Positions 17,452-26,500 of a DNA stretch of 38,317 bases are shown piece after piece. Each line of letters begins with the position of its first letter. Within the stretch, counting starts at the first letter, position 1. Both the position numbers and the translations under genes were made by a program. Location: assembly GCA_035430965.1 (NCBI GenBank), contig DAOMHQ010000026.1, forward strand, positions 1 through 38,317. The letters are read 5' to 3'. This DNA is from JAKPRU01 sp029568995 (lineage in GTDB: Bacteria > Hinthialibacterota > Hinthialibacteria > Hinthialibacterales > JAKPRU01). A model generated the notes under the pieces. That model was not told the origin of the DNA, ran no database searches, and worked only from the letters and a program-made list of their open reading frames with translations.

Positions 17452-20400
17452 ATGAAACAATCCGTTCTTTCCCTCATCGCGCTTCTTGTTCTTTTCCCGC
17501 TGGGCCTTCCCGCCCAGAACATCAACACACCCGAGAACTTCCCGGACCCGAACTTCCGCGTCGCAGTCGAGATGTTCATGAGCGTGCCGCCGGGCGGCGA
17601 GTTCACGGCAGCCCAAGTGGCGGCAGCCGCAACCAGCACCCTGACCTGCATGGCCCGACAGATCAAAGACCTCACCGGAATCCAATACTTCACAGGCATC
17701 ACCAACCTGCGGTGCAATATCAATCAATTGACCCATCTCGATCTCTCAAAGAACACGGCCCTGACAGACCTCAACTGCTCTCGGAATCAGCTCACCGGTC
17801 TCGATATCTCTCAGAATCCGAACCTGAGGAAACTCCATTGTTATATCAATCAGATTCCGTCTCTTGATCTCTCCGGCAATACCTCCCTGGAATATCTGGA
17901 TTGCCATCGGAACCAGCTGACGGAGCTGGACCTCTCCGGCCTTGCTATGCTGACCGAGTTGAAACTCGAAGACAATCCTCTCACGAGTCTGGATGTCTCC
18001 GGGTGCTCCGGATTGAGAAACCTCAGTGTTCCCAGGAACGGGCAGTTGCGGACACTGAATGCCTCCGGGGCAACCTCGTTGAGCTATGTCAGCTGTGACA
18101 ACAACTTGATCACCGAGATCAACCTCTCTGGGGCCACCTCACTGACCTGGGTTTGGTGTTCCAACAATCTGCTCACCGATCTCGACCTCTCCGGCCTCGT
18201 CGCGTTGACCAGCCTGGATTGCGAAAACAATCGCCTCACACAACTCGATCTCTCCGACCTGACAGCCCTGACCGAACTCCGATGCGATAACAACTACCTG
18301 ACAAGCCTCAATATCTCGAATAACAAAGATCTCCAGTGGCTATACTGTGCCAACAATCTTCTGACAACGTTGGACGTGTCAAACAACGTTCTCCTGGAAC
18401 GCCTTCTCTGCTACATGAACATGCTGAATGACGTTGATACCTCCAATAATCCGAATCTTGAATATTTTCGCTTCTCGCCCCAGAAGTCCGAAGGAGTCTC
18501 CATCTCACTGGGTTATTGCTTCGATGTGGCGCTATCGGAAGACGGGACCATCCTCTATGTCCCGGACGGAAATGGTACACATGTTCTGAAAGTAAGCGAA
18601 TTGGGACTGGAGTACGTGCGAACTCTCCCCGCGCAAGGCTATGCCCGTAACATCAAGGTGAGTGGCAACTACGCCTATATTGCGGACATCGCTTTTGGTG
18701 TGGTGATAGCGGAAATCTCCGTTCCGGACCTGCCGATTGGGCTGCGTCCAAATAATACCGGGGACGGCATGGGCCTCTACGTCCGGGACAACCTTGTCTA
18801 CCTGGCTGCCGGGGAAGAGGGACTGAAAATCCTGGACGTCTCCAATCCCTCTCTGCCGGTCGTCGTAGGTGTTTCAGATACCCCCGGGCAGGCGTGGGAT
18901 GTCTGGGTAGTGGGAAATTACGCATACATCGCCGACCTGGAACAGGGGATGGCCATAGTCGATGTGTCTACGCCGACGGCGCCCCGGTATGTGAAGAATA
19001 TCGGGTGGCTGCAATCGGCTAAGTCCGGTAGTGTCGATCAATCCGGGAGCCTGGTGAGCGCTGTTCCCGATGCCGATAACAACATGGCGGAGATCATTCG
19101 GGGAAGCGGGAATCTGGTTCATATCGGAGCCGGTGTTCACGGATTGGTGACAATCGACATATCGGACCCGGAAAATCCCGTTGTGAAAGACACATTCAAA
19201 TCCGGCCCAAATGGCTACGGCGAGGGGCTTGCGGTCGATGGAACGACTGTCTATTTGGCAAATGGAAACTCCTCGGACCCGTCGCAAAACGGCCTCTATA
19301 TCATCGACGCTTCGGATCCAGGCGATTTGAAGGTGTTGGGAAAGAAAGCATTCAGCGGATGGGTCGAAGGCGTAACCAAGTCTGGAAATATCGTCTACAT
19401 CGCCAACACGCAGCACGGTGTGCGTATGATCGATGTGTCGCAAAGCAGCAGCCCTCGTATGGTTTACCATTGGTACGGGCAGCAAACCGAACCTAAACCG
19501 TCGCAGGATGGCTGGTTCCGAGACATCTCCAGTGCAGCCGGGATTTTGAAGAGTGGGAGCGTAATCTCCTTCGCACTTGAAGACAATGACGGCGATGGGG
19601 ACCTGGACATCTACGTATTCGGAGGAGGAGCGGACCGTGATGCCTTGTATCGCAATAAGGGGAACCTGACTTTCACGGATATCGCGGCGAGTGCGGGAAT
19701 TCCGGCCTGGAGAAGCACGGTCGCCGGAGCGTGGACGGATGCGAATGGAGACGGCGCGCCGGATCTTGTTCTCGGCAACACTCAGAACGGGGGATTGTTC
19801 CTCAATAATGGATCGGGAGACTATCAACCGGCATCCGGTTCGGGAATCCCGCCCATAGGCGGCTGGTCCGCCTGGCTCGATATCGACCGCGACAATGCGC
19901 TGGACCTGGTGACCTATGGAAGTAGTCTTCAAACAACACTATACAGGAATCGCGGGGACGGCACATTTGAAGACATTTCTCAAACCTCGGGAATCTCGTT
20001 CCAGTCCACCGGCAATCATGCCGTCAGCGGATTCGACTACAACCAGGATGGTTGCATTGACATCCTTTTCGGGAAGGGATTCATTCCTCCGGAACGTACC
20101 GAGACCAGGCCGGTTCTCTGGAACAACAACGGGAACGGGACATTTACACGATGTCCCTGGAACCATGCGATCACCGCTCAAAACAACGAGATGTTTATTC
20201 CCGCCGTCGGCGACTTCAACCGCGATGGGCTTTTCGATCTGTTCGCCCCCCGGCGCGCCGATATCAGTCTGATCGCGACGAATGACGGGAACGGAGTCTT
20301 CCACACGGAGTACACGCGCGGAGGAAGCGACCCGCTGATAAGCGGAACGTTGTACGCGCGTGGCGCATGCACGGGCGATTACGACAATGACGGATACCTG

Positions 20401-20955
20401 GACATTGCGGTTATGGATAGATATTCGGGACATCTTTTCAAAGGATTGGCGGGCCTGACATTCAGCGATGTAACGAATATCGTGGGGCTTCAGGCAGAGG
20501 GGGAGATGAGCTCGTCCGCCTGGGCCGATTTGGACGGGGACCGGGATCTTGATCTGTTAGCCCTAGATGCCGACGGGAATCTGCATCTGTGGGAGAACCG
20601 TGCTCCAATCGGGAACGCGTTGTTAGTTATTCCTCTGACGGATTCCGATGGGGATGTGAAAGACGGTGAGCGGGGACAAACCGCCGTGGGCGCTGTTGTT
20701 CAGGTAGATCTTGACGGAGACGGAGATTTTGCAGTTGGGGAGAGCGATACGTTGCTGATGCGGGACATCTCCGCTGCACCGGCGGGACGCTCTCAGCCGT
20801 GGGCGCACTTCGGTCTCGGCGAGGCGCAAAACGTGGATGTACGTGTTACCTTTACGGACGGGACCATTGTCAATATAGCCGACGTCCCGGCAAATGAACG
20901 TCTCATCGTCCGTGACACGGCGGAAACGGCAGTAAAGGATTACATGCTGCATTGA
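17452..20955 (+). CDS. Secreted LRR / LVIVD / FG-GAP / UnbV mosaic protein
   Basis: The ATG at 17452 is chosen because an AAGGAGG box lies about 7 bases upstream and the product opens with a signal peptide (MKQSVLSLIALLVLFPLGLPAQ); an upstream in-frame ATG at 17302 lacks both. The 1167-residue protein has leucine-rich repeats of about 21 residues (about 82-335, pattern LTxLDLSxNxxLxxLxCxxNQ, as in internalin-like bacterial LRRs), a beta-propeller of LVIVD-type repeats (about 345-670, motifs GNYAYIAD, GLKILDVSNP, VYIANTQHGV), FG-GAP/VCBS blades with DxDxDG calcium loops (about 690-1060), and a final UnbV/ASPIC-type domain (about 1075-1160, RGQTAVGAVVQVDLDGDGDF). It ends VKDYMLH, the shared tail. 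No enzyme motif is seen; a surface-binding or adhesion role is inferred. Confidence 0.88.
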   Translation: MKQSVLSLIALLVLFPLGLPAQNINTPENFPDPNFRVAVEMFMSVPPGGEFTAAQVAAAATSTLTCMARQIKDLTGIQYFTGITNLRCNINQLTHLDLSKNTALTDLNCSRNQLTGLDISQNPNLRKLHCYINQIPSLDLSGNTSLEYLDCHRNQLTELDLSGLAMLTELKLEDNPLTSLDVSGCSGLRNLSVPRNGQLRTLNASGATSLSYVSCDNNLITEINLSGATSLTWVWCSNNLLTDLDLSGLVALTSLDCENNRLTQLDLSDLTALTELRCDNNYLTSLNISNNKDLQWLYCANNLLTTLDVSNNVLLERLLCYMNMLNDVDTSNNPNLEYFRFSPQKSEGVSISLGYCFDVALSEDGTILYVPDGNGTHVLKVSELGLEYVRTLPAQGYARNIKVSGNYAYIADIAFGVVIAEISVPDLPIGLRPNNTGDGMGLYVRDNLVYLAAGEEGLKILDVSNPSLPVVVGVSDTPGQAWDVWVVGNYAYIADLEQGMAIVDVSTPTAPRYVKNIGWLQSAKSGSVDQSGSLVSAVPDADNNMAEIIRGSGNLVHIGAGVHGLVTIDISDPENPVVKDTFKSGPNGYGEGLAVDGTTVYLANGNSSDPSQNGLYIIDASDPGDLKVLGKKAFSGWVEGVTKSGNIVYIANTQHGVRMIDVSQSSSPRMVYHWYGQQTEPKPSQDGWFRDISSAAGILKSGSVISFALEDNDGDGDLDIYVFGGGADRDALYRNKGNLTFTDIAASAGIPAWRSTVAGAWTDANGDGAPDLVLGNTQNGGLFLNNGSGDYQPASGSGIPPIGGWSAWLDIDRDNALDLVTYGSSLQTTLYRNRGDGTFEDISQTSGISFQSTGNHAVSGFDYNQDGCIDILFGKGFIPPERTETRPVLWNNNGNGTFTRCPWNHAITAQNNEMFIPAVGDFNRDGLFDLFAPRRADISLIATNDGNGVFHTEYTRGGSDPLISGTLYARGACTGDYDNDGYLDIAVMDRYSGHLFKGLAGLTFSDVTNIVGLQAEGEMSSSAWADLDGDRDLDLLALDADGNLHLWENRAPIGNALLVIPLTDSDGDVKDGERGQTAVGAVVQVDLDGDGDFAVGESDTLLMRDISAAPAGRSQPWAHFGLGEAQNVDVRVTFTDGTIVNIADVPANERLIVRDTAETAVKDYMLH

Positions 20956-20980
20956 ATCAAGAGACGACGTCAGGGATGTA

Positions 20981-21019
20981 TTTCCCTCCCCGTTGACGGG
21001 GAGGGTCGGGTGGGGGTTG
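20981..21019. repeat. CCCTCCCC palindromic repeat (family A)
   Basis: The unit is TTTCCCTCCCC-GTTGAC-GGGGAGGG, trailed by TCGGGTGGGGGTTGA. It lies 26 bp after the stop codon of the LRR mosaic gene. It forms an 8-bp perfect stem but lacks a U-tract. Confidence 0.75.
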
Positions 21020-21026
21020 ATGAGGC

Positions 21027-21058
21027 GTGGGCTTAAGCCCGTCTGCGGGCTAGCCCAC
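21027..21058. repeat. GTGGGCTTAAGCCC palindromic repeat (family B), copy 1
   Basis: The element starts GTGGGCTTAAGCCCGTCTGC and ends GGGCTAGCCCAC, so the outer GTGGGC/GCCCAC arms are self-complementary, as are the inner GCCCG/CGGGC arms. A second copy lies at 26665 after the beta-helix gene. This copy is sandwiched between two family A units. Confidence 0.7.
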
Positions 21059-21072
21059 GAGGTATCTCTATG

Positions 21073-21112
21073 TTGCCCTCCCCAACCCTGGGGAGGGCAT
21101 AGTGTGGGGTTG
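21073..21112. repeat. CCCTCCCC palindromic repeat (family A)
   Basis: The unit is TTGCCCTCCCC-AACCCT-GGGGAGGGCA, trailed by TAGTGTGGGGTTGAC. It is the second family A unit in the 368-bp spacer between the LRR mosaic gene and the M30-like protease. The stem is at least 9 bp. Confidence 0.75.
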
Positions 21113-21142
21113 ACGCAGGGAATATCTGAGCCGCAATTCGCG

Positions 21143-21180
21143 GAATCAAGGCAATCCTATAATCAAGTAAATCTTGGTTC
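21143..21180. repeat. Degenerate AATC-type short repeat
   Basis: This stretch contains AATCAAG, AATCCTAT, AATCAAG and AAATCTTGG in succession with a period of 8-10 bases. It resembles the AATC(C/A)TG-type dispersed elements known between genes in several environmental bacterial lineages (recalled, not searched). No coding potential is seen. Confidence 0.35.
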
Positions 21181-21241
21181 ACACAATCCTGCGGCCTTCT
21201 CCAATTTGAATATTCAATATGCTTAGCCTCCGGATCTGTTG

Positions 21242-21247
21242 TATAAT
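21242..21247 (+). promoter_or_regulatory. Perfect TATAAT -10 box upstream of the M30-like protease
   Basis: A consensus TATAAT lies about 77 bases before the ATG at 21324, in a short AT-rich patch downstream of the repeat cluster. The hexamer 17 bases upstream (ATGCTT) is a poor -35, so the promoter call rests mainly on the -10 box and its position. Confidence 0.4.
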
Positions 21248-21323
21248 ACGTTCATCAGGAACAGCCAGATTACCCAATTCGCAGCTCCATGGAGGCCGGA
21301 AGTGGAATCGGAGGCACATTCCT

Positions 21324-23456
21324 ATGAAGATCAGCTGCTCAAAGAACACTTCCGTCTCGATCCCGTTTCTCTTCCTCTGCATGTGCGTTCAGTTTGCCCT
21401 TGCGCAACAGGCCGAATCCCCCGATGAGGCGGATTCGCTGTGGCGGATCTTCGCGCAATCTGCGACGGACCATGCTCCTTCCGGCTCCGTGAATTCCGTC
21501 CCGCCCAGCCGTAATCGGGACTATCTGCTTCAGTGGTTCTCCGACCCCTGCGACCTGGATGGAGACGGAGCGATCACCTTTCGGGACATCTTTCTGCTCT
21601 CGGCTTTGTTGGAGACTCTCCGGACTTCCCCGACCCCGACCGTAACCCCGACCTCCACCCCCCTTCCCACCTCCACTCCCACTGTCACACCGACGCCAAC
21701 CCAGGACCCCGCTCAGGCCGGACTGCCGCCTGTCGGAGTGATACAGCAAATCACGGTATCGACGGACAACACACCAATCCTGCTCGATTTCCCGACAGGA
21801 AAAGAAACCTATCTGGTGATTGTTCGCAACATGAATCTGGATGGAACCTCTTCGGAGGCAGCGATCTCCGACCCGAATCAGGCGATTCCTTCAAAAGCCC
21901 CCGACCGATTTGAAATGTCAACAGCGGATATCGACGAGTATTTCTCGCTCCCGGATGCGGTGACCGTCGGCCGACCCATCCAAAGCGTCGGCTACATTCT
22001 CCAGGCTGCTCCCCCGGCTGTCGGCGATCAACGCTCGTTCCTCATCTATGGCGGCGCGACCGTGACAGGCACATTGAGATATCTCGGAAGCCATGCGGCG
22101 ATTTATGTCGATAACACGATCTGGATGCAGGGCGAGGCCGCCGTCGATCAGGATCTGCTCGATTCCCAGGGTGAGTTCTTCGATAGCGTGACGTATCCCG
22201 TAATCTCCAGCGTCTTCGGCGCTCCGGGAGATGTGAATGCGGACGGGCATATTGCGATCCTTTTGACGACGGTCGCTGCCAGTGTGGGCGGTGATGCGTT
22301 CTTCTATTCCGGAGACCTGTTTACCCGAAATGAACTAGATCCCCGGTTCCCGACAAATACGATGGAAATCCTTTACGTTGCGCCGCCAAATACACCCGGG
22401 CGTTCTATCGACGAAGGGGATATTCCCGGGAACATTTCGCATGAATTCCAGCACTTAATCAACTTCTATTATCATTCATTGGTTTATGGCAGTCGAAACG
22501 GTTTACACGATGAGGAAAAATGGCTCGATGAAGGGCTTTCCCATCTCGCGGAAGATTTCGTGGGATATGCAAGGGCTACAAACCCCGACCGAATCCAGCG
22601 GTTTCTGGGCAGCACGGACACGGTCGGAATCGTCGTCGATTACAATCCCAGTTCCACGCAGCGCGGGGGCGAATACCTGCTGTGTAGATATCTCTCGGAC
22701 CGCTTTGGAGAAGGAGTGATTCAAAAGATTGTCAAGACCGGAAAACAAGGCATTTCGAATGTGGAAGCGGCGGTCGGGACTTCATTCAAAAACATCTTGC
22801 GGGATTGGTCGCGGACAGTCTTCCTGTCGGACCTGGAAATTACCTCCGATCCGAAATACAACTACACCGCCTTTGCCGACTTGGGGTATGCGCCTGGAAG
22901 GTGGTGGGGAAAACCGAAGATGTTTCTGACGGACTTTTCTTCCCCGTACTATTCGCAGCATTTCGGGGCATTGTATTACGGTCTCCTGCCCGGTGGCGCA
23001 TTCGGATTCGCCCTGTTTCGACATTCAAATGGCGGCTCCAAAGAGATCGTCCTGGAGCGCATTTCCGGACCGGCCCCTGAGGTCGATCTCGTGCGTCTCC
23101 CGAATTTCTTTGAATATCCCGGCTATATCGATACCGATTTCTGGGACGACGTGATCCTGGATGAACCGCTCCTGGATATTTTCCGTTTGGGCGAACCGCG
23201 CGTGATCTCCGGGCGGTCCGTGGACGGTCAGCCGCTGCAATCCGTCAAAATCCTATGGTGGAATTCCTGGACCTCCGGAATCGGTCCCGACCAGCGCGTG
23301 TATGCAGCAATCGACGGCGACCGATTCACCGCGACTGTTCAATTCAATAATCCCTCCACTATCGGGACATGGACTTTCGCGCTTCGAGTTAATGGGGCAT
23401 CCCAGGGCTACAACGCCACAATCACGGTCGTCGAATCGTTCTATATGGACCTTTAG
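21324..23456 (+). CDS. Secreted M30-like zinc metalloprotease with dockerin-like helix and P/T linker
   Basis: The ATG at 21324 is preferred over one at 21219, because a GGAGG box lies 9 bases upstream and the product starts with a signal peptide (core SIPFLFLCMCVQFALA). Of 710 residues, about 74-98 form a single calcium-loop helix of dockerin or EF-hand type (DLDGDGAITFRDIFLLSALL). Residues about 104-128 are a Pro/Thr linker, as in modular secreted enzymes. The catalytic region carries HEFQH (H373, E374, H377) followed 26 residues later by E403 in WLDEGLSH, the arrangement of hyicolysin-type (M30) gluzincin peptidases. A C-terminal beta-sandwich follows, and the end VESFYMDL is a variant of the tail on neighbouring proteins. 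Zinc protease activity is well supported; family M30 is the best match but a related gluzincin family is possible. Confidence 0.85.
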   Translation: MKISCSKNTSVSIPFLFLCMCVQFALAQQAESPDEADSLWRIFAQSATDHAPSGSVNSVPPSRNRDYLLQWFSDPCDLDGDGAITFRDIFLLSALLETLRTSPTPTVTPTSTPLPTSTPTVTPTPTQDPAQAGLPPVGVIQQITVSTDNTPILLDFPTGKETYLVIVRNMNLDGTSSEAAISDPNQAIPSKAPDRFEMSTADIDEYFSLPDAVTVGRPIQSVGYILQAAPPAVGDQRSFLIYGGATVTGTLRYLGSHAAIYVDNTIWMQGEAAVDQDLLDSQGEFFDSVTYPVISSVFGAPGDVNADGHIAILLTTVAASVGGDAFFYSGDLFTRNELDPRFPTNTMEILYVAPPNTPGRSIDEGDIPGNISHEFQHLINFYYHSLVYGSRNGLHDEEKWLDEGLSHLAEDFVGYARATNPDRIQRFLGSTDTVGIVVDYNPSSTQRGGEYLLCRYLSDRFGEGVIQKIVKTGKQGISNVEAAVGTSFKNILRDWSRTVFLSDLEITSDPKYNYTAFADLGYAPGRWWGKPKMFLTDFSSPYYSQHFGALYYGLLPGGAFGFALFRHSNGGSKEIVLERISGPAPEVDLVRLPNFFEYPGYIDTDFWDDVILDEPLLDIFRLGEPRVISGRSVDGQPLQSVKILWWNSWTSGIGPDQRVYAAIDGDRFTATVQFNNPSTIGTWTFALRVNGASQGYNATITVVESFYMDL

Positions 23457-23470
23457 ATTATGAAGCCCTG

Positions 23471-23510
23471 TTTCCCTCCCCAAGATTGGGGAGGGTGTAG
23501 GGTGGGGTTG
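23471..23510. repeat. CCCTCCCC palindromic repeat (family A)
   Basis: The unit is TTTCCCTCCCC-AAGATT-GGGGAGGG, followed by TGTAGGGTGGGGTTGAGG. It fills most of the 103-bp gap between the M30-like protease and the beta-helix gene, just after the stop codon. Confidence 0.75.
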
Positions 23511-23559
23511 AGGATTAGAACGTCCGGGCGGAGCACAACAAAGGCATGAGAGGAGAAAC

Positions 23560-26500
23560 ATGAAGCGAATTTCCTCCATAGTTCTCGCGCTACTGATTCT
23601 TGCATTCTTCACCTCACCATCTGCTTTCGCCAGCGTGGTTTATGTAGCCGTCGGAGCAAACGGCGACAGCAGCGGGACAACCTGGGAGAATGCCTGTACG
23701 GATATCTCCACGGGTCTGGGCAAGTGCAACACCGGGGATGAAGTGTGGGTGGCGGCGGGAAGGTATGCGGAAGCCATCGAGATGAAACCGGGCGTTGTTC
23801 TCTACGGCGGGTTTTCCGGGCAGGAACAGAACCGGGAAGAACGCGATTGGGCTGTGAATGAAACAATCATTGATGCCGCCGGTCTGGGGAAGGCTACCGT
23901 CACAGGCGCGGATGATGCCATCCTCGACGGTTTCACTCTGACTGGCGGTGAGGACAGCGGTCTGTACTGCCACGATTCTTCCCCGACGGTAACGAACTGC
24001 ACAATCACCGGAAACAGATCGAGTTACGGCGGCGGTGGGGTGGACTGCTGGGGCGACTCGTTCCTGCTCCTGGACCATTGCACCATCACCGGGAATACGA
24101 CGGAGAGGGACGGTGGCGGCGTATTTTGCGATATGTCTTTCCCGACTTTGACTGACTGTGTGATCGCAGAGAACACCGCGCAAGGCGGCGGCGGGGTGGC
24201 GTGCAGCCTGGCTTCCTGCATTCTTATGAACTGTACGATTCTCAACAACAGGGCATCGAACTTTGGAGGCGGCGGGATTGCCTGTGAGGATTCATCTATA
24301 ACATTGACCAACTGCCTGATTGCCCGAAATGCGGCACCCCAGGCAGGCGGGGTGTATTGCCGCTATGAATCTTCNNNNNNNNNNNNNNNNNNNNNNNNNN
24401 NNNNNNNNNNNNNNNNNNNNNNNNNNNNNNNNNNNNNNNNNNNNNNNNNNNNNNNNNNNNNNNNNNNNNNNNNNTGTATCGACCGTGGGCTTGTCTCTGC
24501 GGCACCGCAAGAGGACATCGAAGGGCGAAGCCGCCCGGGGAGTGACGGTCTTGTAGATATGGGCGTGTATGAGTCAGCGCCGGAGGACAAGCCGGGTGAA
24601 GAAGGCGTATCCCCGTCACGTCTGTACGTCCGTGCGGATGCGGCTACAGGTGGCGACGGCCTGTCATGGCAAGGGGCGCTTCCTCGCATCAATGAGGCTG
24701 TCCGGAAGATGTGGGCTGACGGCGAGATCTGGGTAGCCGCCGGCACCTATCGGGAAAGTGTCGGGATGGAATCGGGAGTTGCCATTTACGGGGGATTTTC
24801 AGGGAGCGAAGAGACGCGAGAGGAGCGGGACCCATCCACCATCAATGCCACTGGTCTGAATATGGCGGCTGTTACAGGAGCCGACGCTATCCTTGACGGT
24901 TTCACCATCACCGGCGGCGATAACAGCGGGGTGTATTGCTACAAAGCTTCGCCAACGATCACGAACTGCACAATCACCGGGAATACCTCACCTCATGGCG
25001 GCGGGATCTCGTGCAACGCGGGTTCTTCGCCGACGCTCCAAGACTGCACCATCGAAGGGAATACCGCATCTCAAGGCGGTGGCGTGTTCACCGATTCTTC
25101 CTCACCGAGCCTGACCGACTGCACGGTTTCCGACAATGAGGCTACGGCAGACGGCGGCGGTATCTACTGCTGCTATGATTCTTCACCGACATTGGCTGAT
25201 TGCAGCATTACGAAAAACACGGCAGCGAAACATGGCGGCGGTATCTCTCTATGCGGTGGGTCTTTTTTGACCTCAACCTATTCCGCAATTACGGAGAATG
25301 CAGCCGCACAGGGCGGCGGAATGTCGTGCGAGGAGGTGGATACAAGGTCCAAACTAACCAGCTGCACAATCACTCGGAACACAGCAACAGAGGCTGGCGG
25401 AGGACTCTATTTCCAGGGCAATAAAGGCGACTATTCGCAATTGCGCCGTTGTACAATTTCTGAAAATAAAGCCATCGATTCCGGAAAAGGTGGCGGGATA
25501 TACTGCGCGGATTGCCTCGATTATTCAAGCCCGGATTTCCTTGGTTGCCCGATCACGGGTAATTCAGCAGCCGGGGACGGTGGTGCCGTGTACGGTCATG
25601 CTGCGTCCCCCAGGTTCACTAACTGCACGATCAGCGAGAATACATCCGGTGGAAATGGGGGAGCCGTGTATGCCTGGAGCGTCGGTGTTAGCCATAGATT
25701 CACTGGATTGCCTTATGCTGAATCCTGGTATCTCTCGGACTGCCTAATCACCGCGAATACAGCCCTCGGAAAAGGTGGAGCCGTCTGTGCTGAGAATTCC
25801 GAAATTAGAATGGTCAGATGTACGGTTTGCGATAATGCCGCATATGATGGGGGTGGTGCTATTTACGCGGGGGACTGTTCTATAACGATGGGCACAGCGA
25901 TAATGAAGAGGAACATCACGAATAGAAATGGTGGAGCTGTCTGCGGCCGGAATTCCGAAATGCATATGAGTCGATCCATAGTTCGCAATAACAGGGCACA
26001 CCTGGAAGGAGGTGTTATGTGGGCGGAGGATTCTGCTGTGACGATGAGCAATTGGATCATGACCGGGAATACAGCTGGATACGTCGGAGGGATTTGTTGC
26101 GCCAACGGCGACGTGGAAATGACCAACTGCACAATGACAGGGAATAGCGGAGGAGACATGGGAGGAGTTGTTCTTCAAAACGCGAATACGCCGAATCGTC
26201 TTGTAATTGACAGCTGTATCCTGTGGAATCTTGGAGCCGAGATTTATGTTGCGCAGGGAACCGCGATTTCCGTCGCGTATAGCTGTATCCAGGACGGTTG
26301 GCCGGGAAGGAGCAACATTGATAGCGATCCGTTATTTGTTCGGCCATGGGATGGTGAAGGCGCCGATGTTCATCTGCGTACCGACTCACCCTGTGTGGAT
26401 GCAGGTGATCCGTACCCCGACTTTGAACAAGACGCCTCTCGACCACCCGGGCTGGGTACGGAGCTCCGTGACATGGGCGCATACGGCGGTGCGAATGAGA

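Noticed and set aside
21027..21058. Family B palindrome as an intrinsic terminator
   Set aside because: The stem is strong but no T-tract follows on either strand, and the same element recurs as a dispersed repeat.
24375..24474. Continuous reading frame across the N run as evidence for an intact gene
   Set aside because: The 100-N length is a placeholder, so frame continuity is chance; both sides are supported only by homology to the other beta-helix module.
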